Source: Aporrectodea caliginosa (taxonomy: Eukaryota; Annelida; Clitellata; Crassiclitellata; Lumbricidae). Taken from it: a stretch of DNA of 64,000 bases. The notes under the pieces were generated by a model that did not search any database, was not told the origin of the DNA, and worked only from the letters and a program-made list of their open reading frames with translations. Made by a program: the position numbers and the translations under genes. Where the stretch lies: assembly GCA_020284085.1 (NCBI GenBank), contig JACEVL010000033.1:1870501-1934500 (forward strand). Direction: 5' to 3'. Shown piece after piece: positions 13,190-24,515 of this stretch; position 1 is the first letter of the stretch; every line of letters starts with the position of its first letter.

Positions 13190-13915
13190 ACACCTTCCTT
13201 TCATTCTTCTCTTACAAACTCTCATCCCTTGCTTCATTCACACTCCCCCATACCTCCTCCAGCACTGATCAACTCCCTTCTTTCAACCCTACTCCTCCTG
13301 CCTTTCAGTCATTTGTCCACACCCAGTTCTCTCCAGTGTCTGAAGCAGAAGTGTCATTCATCCTAAATACTCTTCCTATCAAGCAATGTCAACTTGATCC
13401 TATCCCACCCCACCTCCATTCTTAAAGACTGTGCCTCTGTCCTCTTTCCTGTAATTAACTTCTCACTCTCTGATGGCAACTTGCCCATGGCTTTTAAGCA
13501 CTCTCTCATCACTTCCCATCTGAAAAAAGTAAATCATGACAAGGAAACGTATCCTACTACTGTCCCATCTCCAATCTTTCCTTTCCAAATGAGTTTACTG
13601 AATGAATAGTCGTTGCCTGGCTAAACGAATACCTCTCTTTTAATTCACTTCTCAACCCCCTCCTTTCTGGCGTCACTAAACACCACTCCACAAAAACTCT
13701 ACTTGCCTCTCAGTACAATAAACTGGTCTCTGCCATCAGTCATCAGCAAGTCTCCTGCATCTATCTCCTCCACAATCCTCCACATTGACACCATCGATCA
13801 CAGCCTCCTTCTTCATAGACTGTCTTCTTGGTTGGCGTCTCTGGCACTGCTCTACTCCGGTTGCAGTCCTACTTTGTCTTCCTGATCCTTGGGATCATTA
13901 GTCTCAACAATTTAT
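13190..13915 (+). pseudogene. L2/CR1-type LINE reverse transcriptase, 5' fragment (decayed)
   Basis: The three + frames together give reverse transcriptase (RT) landmarks in the right order. They are a segment ending LFPVINFSLSDGNLPMAFK with SLITSHLKK, then HHSTKTLLASQYNKLVSAI, then DTIDHSLLLHRLSSWL with VSGTALL. These are the finger and palm motifs of L2/CR1-clade non-LTR RTs. Many frameshifts and stops make it non-functional. The sequence stops near 13915 where a pogo relic begins. C-terminal parts of the same kind of element lie at 15950-17000. Confidence 0.75.
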
Positions 13916-14206
13916 CTACAATGTTTAGGCATGAGTGTTAGCAGCAACTGGTGGAACACATTAAAACGATGGAAAAGGCTTTATTTTTGACATCATTTGA
14001 CATAAAGACACATGGCATTCGATCTGGTGTGGTGGATGCACTTGGATATTAAAGATTATCCATTTTCATGTAGGTCTGCTGGTAAAGACTGGTTATATGG
14101 CTTTATGAAAAGACTCTCGGATTTGACCATAAAAGTTTCAGAAGCAACCAGTATAAGCTGGGATATAGGCTTTCATTGATAGCAGGTTGAGTAGTAGTTT
14201 CAGTTT

Positions 14207-14283
14207 AACAACACTGTGTGATAACAAAGATCATTAGCATAACCCTCCTTCATCCATGCTTGGGACTGGCACTCACAGAGTAC
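14207..14283 (-). repeat. SINE 3'-end fragment inside the pogo relic
   Basis: GTGATAACAAAGATCATTAG with CCTTCATCCATGCTTGGGAC is the minus-orientation counterpart of the module GGATAAAG...GTTATGACAC seen at 23830-23910 and 54120-54185. It interrupts the transposase reading just upstream of the DDE block. Confidence 0.6.
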
Positions 14284-14549
14284 GATCAGTGGTGGAGTTA
14301 CAGCAGGTTGAGAAATCTTACCAGGTTTTTAAAGAAGCGTTTGGTGCAACACAAGCTTATGGACTTGAAATATGGAACATGGACGAGACAGGTATCTGCA
14401 ATGTCCGTAAGCCGGTAAATATAGTTGCCATTAAAAGTGGGAATTCAGTTGGGAAGATAACTGCAGTGGCAAAGGGAACCAAAAAGCAAAAGCCATCGGT
14501 GCCCTGAATGCAGTAGGAACCTTTGTGACTCCTATGCACATGGGCGATG

Positions 14550-14650
14550 CAGAGGTGTAGCTAGCTTTTCATGGGCCCGTGTGCAGGGGTCCCGCATGGG
14601 CCCCTCCCTGTCTGGCCATGTAACCTGCACACATGATAGCTACGCCACTG
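14550..14650. mobile_element. 101-bp hAT-type MITE
   Basis: The ends are CAGAGGTGTAGCTAGC and TGATAGCTACGCCACTG (inverted repeat). It has a perfect 8-bp target duplication GGGCGATG at 14542-14549 and 14651-14658. It sits inside the pogo relic, so it is the younger insertion. Confidence 0.85.
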
Positions 14651-15603
14651 GGGCGATGGCACATGCTGTCAACCACGGAGATCACTGGTGAGAACTGTGG
14701 GTTCAAATACAGTGAAGAGGATGACCCTTTGATTGTGTGGTCGAAGTGCGTAAACTGTTTGCGATGGTGTCACGATTCTTGTGGCATTACACGGAAGCAG
14801 CTGTCTTTGCATGCTGAAAGTGAATAGCACTGATGTGAGGTCTCAACTGCATTAAAAGTAGTTTTCTTTTCCTTTTCTGAAAATCGTTGCTAAGACTTTG
14901 TCTAAGGATTTTATCAATTTCTTGAAGATTCAACTTCGAATGTCAAGACGTTTTATTCAGCAATTAAAACAGTTTACCGTACGCAGTTACTTTAACAGAT
15001 ATTCTAAGTGAGATAAACTTCATGACTTCTAGCACTCACTGTTGCTGTAGACAATGTACTGAGGGCAAGCGTAATTATTTTCCAAAATCTTAACTTCCTA
15101 TTGTTAGTGTTATATCAATGTAGTGCTTGCAGAAGATCATGTGCTTTGACTTTTCAGGTGACTAAAGTGATAACCTTATGGTATTTCTCAATGACTCTTA
15201 GAGCAGGTCTATCATTAAGAAATTGTTTTTTCAAGGTAAGAAAAGATACCATAGTCATAAATATTAATCAAAATATATTGACGATAACCATCTTACATGT
15301 AGGCAAGTAGGCTACTGTACATCTTTAAAGAGTACATTAAGTAGTGCACTTTGGCTTTAAAGGTCAGATTTTCTAAAAAATGCAACTGGGCAAAAAGGCT
15401 GGCCAAAAAGTTGCAAGCATGTGGGATTAGAGGACAAGTACTGGCATGTATTCAAAGATGACTATCAGGTAGAAGACAAAAGGTGGGCAACTGGGCATAG
15501 GCAAAAAATATTTTAGCTGAATGACAGTGTTGTTATAAGCTTGCCATGTACAGTGCTATGCATTTCCTAGTGCTGCTTCTCATTAGAGAATATGCTTACT
15601 TAC

Positions 15604-15780
15604 TTTACTTATTTACTTAAGTGAAGTGCTGCAAGGATCAGTGCTTGGGCCACTGCTGTTCATAATTTTTATTAATGTAATAGATGATGGGACTTTATCG
15701 CAAATTTCTAAGTTTGCAGATTATACAAAACTCTGTAGAGCAATGTGGATGAAGCAGAAGCAGAGATAAGTTTTATTGCA
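15604..15780 (+). pseudogene. Second non-LTR RT fragment (catalytic region)
   Basis: One frame reads LQGSVLGPLLFIIFINVIDD followed by SQISKFADYTKLCRAM. This is the QGSVLGP...FADD block of a Jockey/CR1-type RT, with the second catalytic Asp changed to Tyr (FADY). It differs in style from the neighbouring L2/CR1 pieces, so it is probably another element. Only about 60 codons survive. Confidence 0.75.
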
Positions 15781-15949
15781 AGAAGATCTACAAAAGAAGC
15801 ATTAGGGCAGAAATTCTTTAATGCTGTGGACTCGTGGGATGGTTTGGATGATGGTACTGTCTGAGTGGACGCTATCACAGCTTTTATGAAGAAGCTATGA
15901 TAGATAGGATGTTAAGCTTTACAGGTTAACTTGCAGTGGTTCTAACACA

Positions 15950-16268
15950 GACTACATGTCTTCTGAACCACTTAAAACCCTCTTTGTGTTATGGTGTGTT
16001 GTGCTCGACTTTAAAACTGCCTCCACCCTTGCTACCTCCATTGTGTACTCGAAGCTTGATTACTGCAATTCCCTCTTCCTCAACCTTGATTCCACCAGCC
16101 TCCACCATTGCTACCTCCATTGTGTACTCAAAGCTTGATTACTGCAATTCCCTCTTCCTCAACCTTGATTCCACCAAACTCAAGTGTTTGCAGCTTATCC
16201 AAAACTCACTAGCCCAAGTTGTCACCAGAATGCCCAGGCATCATCGTATCATATCTAATAATTTATAA
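15950..16268 (+). pseudogene. L2/CR1-type LINE, C-terminal RT piece
   Basis: The + frame reads SIVYSKLDYCNSLFLNL then TKLKCLQLIQNSLAQVVTR with MPRHHRI. This is the typical post-RT segment (KLDYCNSL...L..IQN.AARVVTR) of L2/CR1 LINEs. It contains a 79-bp tandem duplication, and an oppositely oriented LINE piece cuts it near 16270. It resumes at about 16573. Confidence 0.8.
16019..16176 (+). repeat. 79-bp tandem duplication inside the LINE relic
   Basis: Copies at 16019-16097 and 16098-16176, both starting GCCTCCACC and covering CATTGTGTACTC, AAGCTTGATTACTGC and CCTCAACCTTGATTCCACCA, with two or three differences. The encoded SIVYSKLDYCNSLFLNLDST is therefore present twice. Confidence 0.9.
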
Positions 16269-16269
16269 A

Positions 16270-16572
16270 GCTCCTCTCACGGAATTACTATTCAGAGGTG
16301 CTCTCAGCATGGAAGCACCGGGGAAAAAGAAACGCCTTTAAATAGTGAGAGACCGACGAGGAAAAACCAGCTAGTAGTTTAGCCCTTGGTGAGGGGAAGG
16401 TCATTCCAAACGGAGGGACCGCCAGAGCAAACGCCCGGTGTTGGGCCAGAGCAGTCCTAGTCCCAGGAACAAAGAGATCAAGCCGATCTGAAGAGCGCAA
16501 AGAGCGAGTTGAGGATGCAGATGACAGCTTTTGCAAATAGTCTGAGATGTATTTCGGGGCACTGCCATATAT
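16270..16572 (-). mobile_element. LINE 3' fragment inserted antisense
   Basis: The minus frame (99 codons, 16288-16587) reads GSAPKYISDYLQKL, then TRSLRSSDRLDLFVPGTRTA with HRAFALAVPPFGMTFP, the extreme C-terminus of an L2/CR1-type ORF2. The + strand LINE continues on its far side with PILKSLHWLK, the motif that should directly follow the sequence lost at 16268. So this is a nested insertion of a related, 5'-truncated element. Confidence 0.75.
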
Positions 16573-17000
16573 CACTCCCATCCTCAAATCACTCCATTGG
16601 CTAAAATCTCAGAGTGAATGCACTTCAAAGTCTTATCTATAGCCTGCAACTCCCTAAATATTCCCAGCCCAAGTATCTTCATGATCTCTTAACCCACTCC
16701 ACTAGATCATCTTTCTATCTCAGTCTTTCTCGATCATGGTCACTATTCATCTCAAGTTCTCCAATCGAGCCATATTGCACACTGCACCACACTGTGGATC
16801 GGTCTCCCTCCCAAATTCCAGTTGAATTCTGCAGGTTCCTCCATCATCATTGCCAATTGCCCTCCAGCATCTGAATCAGGCTCCTTTATCCATCACCTCC
16901 TCCCAACTTAAAACTCAAAACTAAAGTCTCACCTTTTCAAGAATTCCTACCCTGAAATACCTCTGTCTTAATTCTTCTCAACATAAACGACATCCACCAG
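16573..17000 (+). pseudogene. L2/CR1-type LINE, last C-terminal piece
   Basis: Continues with PILKSLHWLK and then, over several frames, SNRAILHTAPHCGSVSLPN, with a final stretch near 16920 resembling KTHLF. It is heavily frameshifted. Confidence 0.65.
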
Positions 17001-17800
17001 CAGCACTCTACTCTGTCTCCTCTCTTGATCTGGACCCCATGGAAATCTGACTTTTGACTACCCTTTGGAAACCCCTTTGACCTGTCACAGCGCTGATGAG
17101 TCAGCTGTTGCCCTGGCCTTCAAGTGGTGCTTTAGAAGTTTAGAATTTACGATTATGATTAAGTCAAAATGGATTGGGCCAGTTTCTTTGTTGTTTAGCT
17201 GTCACAATTTAACAGAAAGAAACTGTTTACCAGAAATTCAAGTCCTCTGTTAAATCTTTCAGATTTGTCACTGATATTGACATGTGTGTTTTTAAAGTAT
17301 GGTTAAGATGCACTCTTCCTGATCAGTTTGGTCAGTTTTTAGTTTGCACAGTATAATGGTGCTGTCAGTTTAAGGGCTTTGGTGTCTGTTCATTGGATAC
17401 TGCCGCTGTTATGAACGGAGTTGCAGTGGCAAAGAAATATAGATGAACAAGCTTGAGGTCGAGGCTTTACAAGGAAGCTATGCTTCCTGTGGGCATGACT
17501 TCCGCAATTGGATTGAGCTGGGCTTAATAAATGAGGCTTATTACATTGTAAAAGCAAAAAAGGAATTGACTGACATCCAGACAGTGAATGACATGCATCA
17601 TCTGCAAAAATTAATGCAAAGCCAAATCGTACTTACGGTAGTACTCTGGCAAGTGGCAACAGCCATCTCGTTCTGCTTCTCTGATTTGTGGCCACTCTAT
17701 CACCTAGATAGTCAGATTCCGTGATAGTAAATAAATCAGTGAGTAAGTAGGCATGTAATTGTGTTGGTAGGTAGGTACGTATTGGGGTACTATTTCAATA
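17001..17800. other. No recognisable gene
   Basis: A 93-codon open frame on + (17443-17724) has no motif I recognise. It carries no obvious splice signals that would make it an exon. Confidence 0.35.
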
Positions 17801-17808
17801 ATCTACCT

Positions 17809-18152
17809 CAGTGCTTCCCAAAGTGGTGGTCCGCGGACCGGTACCGGTCCGCGATCCCTCAGTTGCCTGTCCGCAAGTGAGTGAAGAAACTGGTCAAATT
17901 GCTTGGAATAAAAAAATGGCTATTACATTTTAAAAAGCCATAGCAAAAACCACTTATTGGGCTAGCATTTAAAGGGCAAAAAGAGACATAAAATTGGCTA
18001 AACATGCATTTAAATGCAATTTTAATACATATTTGAGGAATTTATTTTAGGTGATCGCAAAAGAGAAATAATTAATAAATTGGGCACCGGTCCTCCTGCA
18101 CTGGGAAAATATTCCTGCCGGTCCGTGACACTGAAAAGTTTGGGAAGCACTG
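17809..18152. mobile_element. 344-bp hAT-type MITE
   Basis: Terminal inverted repeat CAGTGCTTCCCAAAG / TTTGGGAAGCACTG, a common hAT end. It has a perfect 8-bp target duplication ATCTACCT at 17801-17808 and 18153-18160. GC-rich palindromic words (GGTCCGCGGACC) lie next to the left end. No coding capacity. Confidence 0.95.
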
Positions 18153-18160
18153 ATCTACCT

Positions 18161-19120
18161 AACAACCTACCTAGTATTATCATAGGTAGGTTATTATTGA
18201 TAATTGATATTGTACCATTACTTGCACAAACATGATTTGCAGCAACTAGTTTGCCAGATTTGTCTGATTTGAGTAAGTTAGTAAGTAAATTCTTTATTTG
18301 GTGCAGTTGTATACGTAATGTAATGTGTGTCAACCCAATCAGTTAATTGAAACTTGCTGAAGCACCTTTGTCATGGTTAAATTTGTTAGCAAGAGCTTGA
18401 AAATGCAAAACAGGACATTAAGAACCAGGGTATTTTTCATATAAGTTTTTTAAATGTAAAATTTAAACAATATTCAAACAAATTTTGTTTGGATATTGTT
18501 TTAAATTAGTGCATCAGTGCGAAGAAATTTGTTAAACACCAAAAAGTATTAGTTAAAAAATATATATCAATATTCCAGGAGGGGGGGCAAGTGCCCCCTC
18601 TTGCCCTTTGTGTGGGTACCCGTGTTGTCGAATTAAAACATGCAAGATCCTGGCGTGCGTGATGCTCCGTGTACTGCATCCGTCGTGTTTTACTGTTTAA
18701 AGGCTTCTGTCTAAATATAGTACTTGAAGGCCTGGATGTGAAATTTAAGACAAAAAAATGAGAAGACAATGAGGGGGCTGAGGTCAGCGGCTTCACCTGT
18801 TTTTTCATGCGTGACACAGTTGCTGCTGATATGATGATATGCTTCAACTGAAGTCAGAGGTTGCTTCCTATGCTGATGTTAATGTCTGAAAATAGCAGGT
18901 ACTGATGTAAGGAGAGCATTCCGTGTATAAACCAGTTGTCTAGTAAATTAGTAATAATATAGCAGGGTCAAAGGTTAGCCAGATAATAGTGGCATTTGAA
19001 GCAATTAGAAATAGCTTTGGGTGGAGCTGGATGTGCTACATATGATCAGACAAATATGCTCCAGTTTCTGCCAATTAGCCTTCTGGTCCATTGTTCAATG
19101 ACATGTTAGAGCTGCCAGGG
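18161..19120. other. No recognisable gene
   Basis: AT-rich. A GC-rich palindromic patch near 18580-18605 (GGGGGGGCAAGTGCCCCC) may be an element end, but I cannot find its partner. Confidence 0.35.
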
Positions 19121-19124
19121 TCAT

Positions 19125-19420
19125 TGACATCTCCCTCTTTATCCAGGCATAAGGCTGGCACTACCACAGTATGGGCAGTGGCAAAGTTTCATGGGCGTAT
19201 TTAGCAGGTGGTTTTACCGGTTCAGACCCCGAAATGAATACATTACTGTAATTAAAAGTAAAAATGTAGAAAATTATGACCATGTCCAATGGAAACCCAA
19301 GAAAGATTAAAAAACAAAAAATTGTTTCCTGGCTATGCCCCTGCAAAGTTTAATCTGGTCACTTCTTGTAATCCCAGATTACATTATGCAGATCTATCAG
19401 TTTGGCTCATCTCATTCGGA
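19125..19420 (-). repeat. SINE fragment split by a MITE
   Basis: CTCCCTCTTTATCCAGGC followed by GGCTGGCACTACCACAG matches the central module of the SINE at 23827-24112, same orientation. A 154-bp MITE interrupts it. Confidence 0.55.
19190..19343. mobile_element. 154-bp hAT-type MITE
   Basis: The ends CATGGGCGTA and TATGCCCCTG form an imperfect inverted repeat. It has a perfect 8-bp target duplication CAAAGTTT at 19182-19189 and 19344-19351. Confidence 0.85.
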
Positions 19421-19819
19421 TAATTAGAGTGAAACTGTTTTGAAGTCAGGAAAAAATTTACCATTTCTTTCACTGCCAGCTGCAGTTTCCCTGGAGATTA
19501 ATGTCATCTTTGAAGTCAGGCAGAATTAGGGGCACCTGCTTCGATTGCTTGGTACTATGAGTGTGCACATTACAAAGGCATTTGGGGGTAATTGAACTTC
19601 AGTGCATTAGCCTTGCATTGGAATTCATATACTTGTTGAAAGTGTGATGGAAAATGGTGTCGTGCATTTCTACTTCTGTACCTGTCACTGGAATTATGGG
19701 TATGTTGCAGCTATGGTTACCTGTTTCGTGAAAGGGAATATGTGACAGCAGGATGAATTTGTAGTTATATATGCATGTGCAATTTGTGCATGTATGTATG
19801 TGCGTATTATATATATATA

Positions 19820-19960
19820 CAGGGTCGGCAAGTTGTTGCCGGCCACCGGTTATAACCGGGTTTTGCCATGGCAATAACCATCCCGGTTTTTCCTCATGGC
19901 AAAAACCGTGGCAACAAGCTCTTGGCAAAAATGGCAAAAACCTCTTGGCAAAAATAGAAA
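19820..19960. mobile_element. Possible hAT end with GGCAAAAACC subterminal repeats
   Basis: Begins CAGGGTCGGCAAGTTG and is followed by many direct and inverted copies of GGCAAAAAC/GTTTTTGCC, including CCGGTTATAACCGG. This looks like the subterminal transposase-binding region of a hAT element. No matching right end was found downstream. Confidence 0.45.
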
Positions 19961-20361
19961 CTATTAATTATTGTTGTACTAAAATAAAGTCATTTACAAG
20001 TTTTACATAAGTGCCGTCGATATCGAATGGTGTAATTATGAATTAGAAATGTGGCCCAACCATTGGCTTCTATACACTACTAATAATTTACATACTTCAG
20101 GTCAGTATACACTATATAGTAAAGGCAATGACCTTGTTGACTGAATATTACTAGTTCAAATGGCAGTTTAGTCTGGAGTAGTTGAACTGTATGTAAGAAT
20201 TTTTTGTATCTTAATCTCATATAGCTGACTTAACTGCATGGCATTAACCCAACCCTTTGTATATCAAGGCAATTAACATGTGGGTAGTGCCTTTTTAATT
20301 ACCTCGCAAAAGTATTCTTTGTCATTTCCTATTCATGGATTTATGAATTCATTAATTTTGA

Positions 20362-20810
20362 TTATGTTGCAGGTGCATAATTTCCTCTCTCGTGCATGGA
20401 CAGTGCAGGCTGTCCTTCACGTTGTTGTTGGTGGTGGTGATGTTGCGGGAAGTGTTCGTGCCATAGTGTAGTTGTTGTTAGTTGTATGGCATGGTAAGGA
20501 GCATTTTGGTTAAGCACTTGCTTTGCCATGCATAGCATGCTGTTCCAAGCCTTCTCTAAGTCAGGCAGAGTAGGTACCTTGACAGAATCCATAGTGCACA
20601 TTTGCTGAACTTGGTTGATTGAGGTTTTATGTAGATAGGGGTGCTGTATAAACATAATTATGCGCTCGTGTTGCAGATGAATGAATAAAGCCAATTTATC
20701 CATTGTGCTATGAAAGACCAATGTGTGGATAGGATAATCGAACTTGATATTCAGATCATCTAGCAAGCTGTCACGTCTGTTAGAATTACTACTTTGAGGT
20801 GTTATACTAG
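20362..20810 (-). other. Unassigned open reading frame, about 148 codons
   Basis: The minus frame is open from about 20807 to the stop at 20362 and includes TMDKLALFIHLQHER, a run of histidines and PDLEKAWNSMLCMAKQVLN. I do not recognise the family. No good splice acceptor or start context is obvious. It could be an exon of an undetected gene, a decayed transposon ORF, or chance. Confidence 0.25.
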
Positions 20811-21705
20811 TGCATTAAGAATTAACCTTGGGTCTATTTTCAGATTGGCTGAAAATTGATTGCAAGCAATAGCTTTCTGTGATTTATCTCTTTTCGTTTA
20901 ATTTTGGGAGTTGCTGGACAATTTCTGTGCTATTTTCAGTTCTGTTTTCTTTGTACTTCATTTGGGCACCTTGTTAAAATTTCATATCTTTTTCGTCTGC
21001 CAAAATTAACATATTAAGTGCTTGTTTTTCTGAGGTTGATCATAGTCACAAGTCAGTGTTTCTGTATTAGCCTGGTATTGGCCCAAACCATTATATTTTC
21101 GCCCCCACAATTACCAATCTTTCAGTGCTATTTGCTTATTCTATTTCCAAATTATTGATGTAAAAATTAAAAGCTCTGTAAAGATTAAGTGCCATGCCTA
21201 TAACTTTCTAAGTGTCTCTGGCATATTCCTTCATTTTTCGGCCTCTCTGCATTGTTCTGATATGGTAAATGGAGCAAATGCAGTTTTATCAAATGTCTTG
21301 TTTCATATTATTATGATTTATTTATGAGGTATTAATTAGTAAGATAGAAATGACACTACAAATAAAGCAGCACTTGAAGTATAGTAATCTCTAGTTTTAC
21401 CTGTAAGGCCATGCAACAAACTATGTGTTGCTGTGCAAGAGAAATTGAAGAGCTGCGTTGCCATAGTGATGAACGATGCTGCATCCAATCAGGAAATTGA
21501 GAACGTAGACATGAAAATAATGGTCAGAAGTTCAAATGGACAGACGCTGGTTAAAAGACGGCTGGGTTGACTTAGAATATTGGAATTATAGCATCACTTG
21601 TCAATGCAGAGTGCTTGGGTTCGAAACCAAACACTCTGCATTGAATGGCAGGCACTCAACCCAAATGAAGTATATAGTGCTATAAACGTTTCTGGTATGT
21701 ATCAG
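20811..21705. other. No recognisable gene
   Basis: AT-rich. A perfect-looking inverted pair near 21603-21640 (CAATGCAGAGTGCTTGG / AAACACTCTGCATTG) forms a short hairpin of unknown meaning. Confidence 0.4.
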
Positions 21706-22093
21706 AGCTCGAGGGTACGCGTACCCTAAAATAGAATACGTTCAAATATGTACGTACCTTTCAAAAAATAGAATACGCGTATGGTACGTATCATACACGA
21801 AAATTTTATTTATGGTTTACTCGGTGACCCATAGCCTACGTATAATCTGACATTAGTGCATTAAGTGCAATGCATGCTGGATAAACATAGACCTACAATA
21901 TAGCATTGCAGCAATTTACTACGCTGTATACTGGGTTGTGATTGTTTGCTTAAATAAAATTGAACATTCTTATAATGAGCAATGACGTGGTTAACGTATT
22001 TTTGTATTGTTTATTACTACCTAAAATAGGGTACGTTAAAAAACGTACGTACCTTTCAAAAAATAGAATACGTATGGTACGTACCCTCGAGCT
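21706..22093. mobile_element. 388-bp MITE with GTACGTACC-rich ends
   Basis: Terminal inverted repeat AGCTCGAGGGTACG / CGTACCCTCGAGCT. Both ends also carry CCTAAAATAG, CGTACGTACCTTTCAAAAAA and GAATACG words in the same order, so the inner parts are direct repeats of each other. No transposase. I found no convincing target duplication. Confidence 0.75.
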
Positions 22094-23826
22094 TTGGTAT
22101 TTATATTCTAATCACTGTTAAAAGTGTTATTTGCTTGTCTAACTTCATGAAACAATCTACACAATAAAGGAAGATTATATAGAAAAACTCACTGTACATT
22201 ATCAACTTGCTGAACATGCTAAGCAAAATTTCAGATGAGCCATTCCAATCTTTTCAATGAACATTGTATTCACACTGCAACATCGCATCTGTTATACAAT
22301 GTATGACAAGGCGAGATATATCATTGAAAATAATGCAGTCTTTATACTACAATTTCCACAGTTATGTCTGAGACATTGACTTCTGTTACTTTATCGATAT
22401 GACTGTTTAATTTAAAAAAAAAAGAATTCTAACCTTGAAGCTGGGTCAGCGAGTCAAATTTGAGTCCCAGGGCTTTGAATCTGAGTCCAAGTCCGAATCC
22501 AGGAAAGATTGATTCAAATGAGACGCATATCTTTTGTTTTCCTTTTAAAAGTAGTACATTACTGGTATGTATATAAATGTGTAGGAAGCTAGGTACTTGC
22601 ACTGTCTGGTTTATTTTGTTGTTGATTTGTTGTTGAATGGCAAGAAAGCTTTCTTGAATAGTCGTTGACTGGCAACAGATGGATCAGTTGGTAAAGATGG
22701 TTATTGATACTAAGGTTATTGATTGCTAGACTGTTTGACAGAAGCATAAATCTTTCTTCTGGACGCTTCTGTCTTTAGATTCATCAGCATAGAATTGGTT
22801 CTGCTAGAAACTTTGTTTGTCTCAATAATGTAAATCAATTATTACGTTCAGTGTTGTAAAGACATCAATTTTATTGATTGTCCTGACAGTTGTTGGAAGC
22901 ATTTAGCTGGTGGCAAAAGAGCCAAGACGGTAGTTAGATTTGAGCTTCTCTGTCCAGTGTCAAGGATTCTCAAGGAACTGTAAAGAAGCATAAGAAACTG
23001 ATCTGCTCTGATGTAGGGAAGTCTGTAACTTCTAACCCAGCAGATGATTGACTATAATCATAATTGTAAACTCCAAACGCTGAGCACCAGCTTATTAATG
23101 AGTGCTGTGTCATATCAGAGGGGTTGTCCAGAGAGCGCTGTCCAATGGAGGTCCAACTGAGGTTGCCAGACAGAGGAGGCAGAGTAGCTGCTAAGGCGGG
23201 TTTCATTGTGGACAAAAATGCTTGGAAGGAGGAGGATCGAATGGATTAGGGTAGGAATTCTTGAAGAGGTGAGACCAATTTGGAGTGGAAAGCCTGTGGA
23301 TTGATAGGCAGAGTAGATTGTTCTGTAGGTGATCAGCAGTCTAGAGCTGTCGTTTCTGGCCTGACAAATTAATTGCTTCTGCAGTTGGTGATTCTGCTAT
23401 GGGATGAAGCTTCTACACAAAACAGCCTTCATTTCACTTGAGTTCATCACAGCCATGTTGTCCGTTGAACAGCCTGTCTCCTACTATACAAAATTAACCA
23501 TGTGCACGAATTTATTGGGGCACAGATGTTACTTTGGTGAAGAGCAGTATTGTTTTATCAGACACTCATTGGTAGAGTATTGCGCCACAAAAGCTGTTAG
23601 AAAGACTTGTTGATTGCTACTTGTAAGATTGAGAGACAGAAAGGCATCTGCATTAGACTGTGTACCTGTTTGATGACTCAGTGAAAGTGAAGACTCTGTA
23701 TTCTTGTTAAGCAAATGCCTAGGATGTGCTGCCAAACAACAGTTCTAAGAAAGAAAAAGATCAGTACTTTAATTATGCTAACCCTGGGAGGCAACCATGG
23801 TTATTTGGTCTTAACTTCTTTATTTG
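22094..23826. other. No recognisable gene
   Basis: Short open frames at 22970-23215 (-), 23404-23613 (+) and 23529-23735 (-) show no family motif. Confidence 0.4.
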
Positions 23827-24112
23827 TCATAACCTTGGGTTAGTGGCTGTGTCATAACAAAGATGATCAGTGTTATAGGCCTTCTTTATCCAGGCTTCTA
23901 ACTGGTGCTCCCAGTAGGGGAAGTGGCAGAGTTTCTTAACCTTGGCATATGAGGCCAGTCCTCTCCTCACAGCCTGATCTTCCCACCTACTGAGTTTGCT
24001 AGGGTGCAAGTAAAATAGATATCTTGAACTATATATATATCTGCCGTTAAGTGAATGTGAACCCTGACCTCTCAGTTGACAATCCAGTGCACTATCCACT
24101 AGACTGTTGCAC
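23827..24112 (-). repeat. SINE with tRNA-like head
   Basis: On the minus strand, 24112 to about 24050 reads as a tRNA-like head: TAGTGGATAGTGCACTGG fits an A box, and GAGGTCAGGGTTCACATTC fits a B box. The body contains AAACTCTGCCACTTCCCC and CCTGGATAAAGAAGGCC, and the tail GATCATCTTTGTTATGACAC. These are the promoter elements and 3' tail of a SINE transcribed by RNA polymerase III. Other pieces of the family lie at 4925, 14207, 19125 and 54080. Which named SINE superfamily it belongs to cannot be told by eye. Confidence 0.7.
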
Positions 24113-24515
24113 ACTCCAGCAGAAGAGAAGGAGATGGTGGACTGAACAGCTTAGAGATGACCTCGGAAATTGTCTGCACGGTTGATGATGCTCGTTTTTG
24201 AAACAAGTGTGTTGATGGAGAGAGATTGTCCTGGAAGTGCTATCGGCCACTGGAATAACTCCTCATTAGCTGTGACTCGTTGTGTACTCTATCCATCCAT
24301 TGTCTTAAATCCTCTGCAGGCAGGGACGTCATTCAGTTTTTTCAGGGGGTAAAAAATTTTTGGGCGGGGAAACTTTGTCAGCTTGTTAAGTTTTGTATTA
24401 GTCTACATGTACAAAACTGTGGTTCAATAATCTAACATGTTTTTTTCTTTTTCTTATTTATTTCTTACTATGTTTGATTTTCTGCTGTCCTAGACTCCTG
24501 GTGATGAATGGAGAT

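Larger units (their letters stand above)
13920..14830 (+). pseudogene. pogo/Jerky-type DDE transposase relic with PHD-like tail
   Basis: Pieces in order: near 14085 the CENP-B-like segment AGKDWLYGFMKRLSDLTIKV; at 14300-14507 the first DDE block, with ELQQVEKSYQVFKEAFG and IWNMDETGICNVRKPVNIVA followed by GNSVGKITAVAKGTK; and at 14680-14815 a cysteine/histidine stretch (CGFKYSEEDDPLIVW, then KCVNCLRWCHDSCG). The last is a PHD-type zinc finger, known at the C-terminus of some invertebrate pogo-like transposases. Stops, a missing second half of the DDE domain and two later insertions show it is dead. It splits the L2/CR1 relic. Confidence 0.8.

Noticed and set aside
24050..24112. Functional tRNA gene
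   Set aside because: A-box-like and B-box-like words exist, but the sequence does not fold into a convincing cloverleaf and continues into the SINE body.
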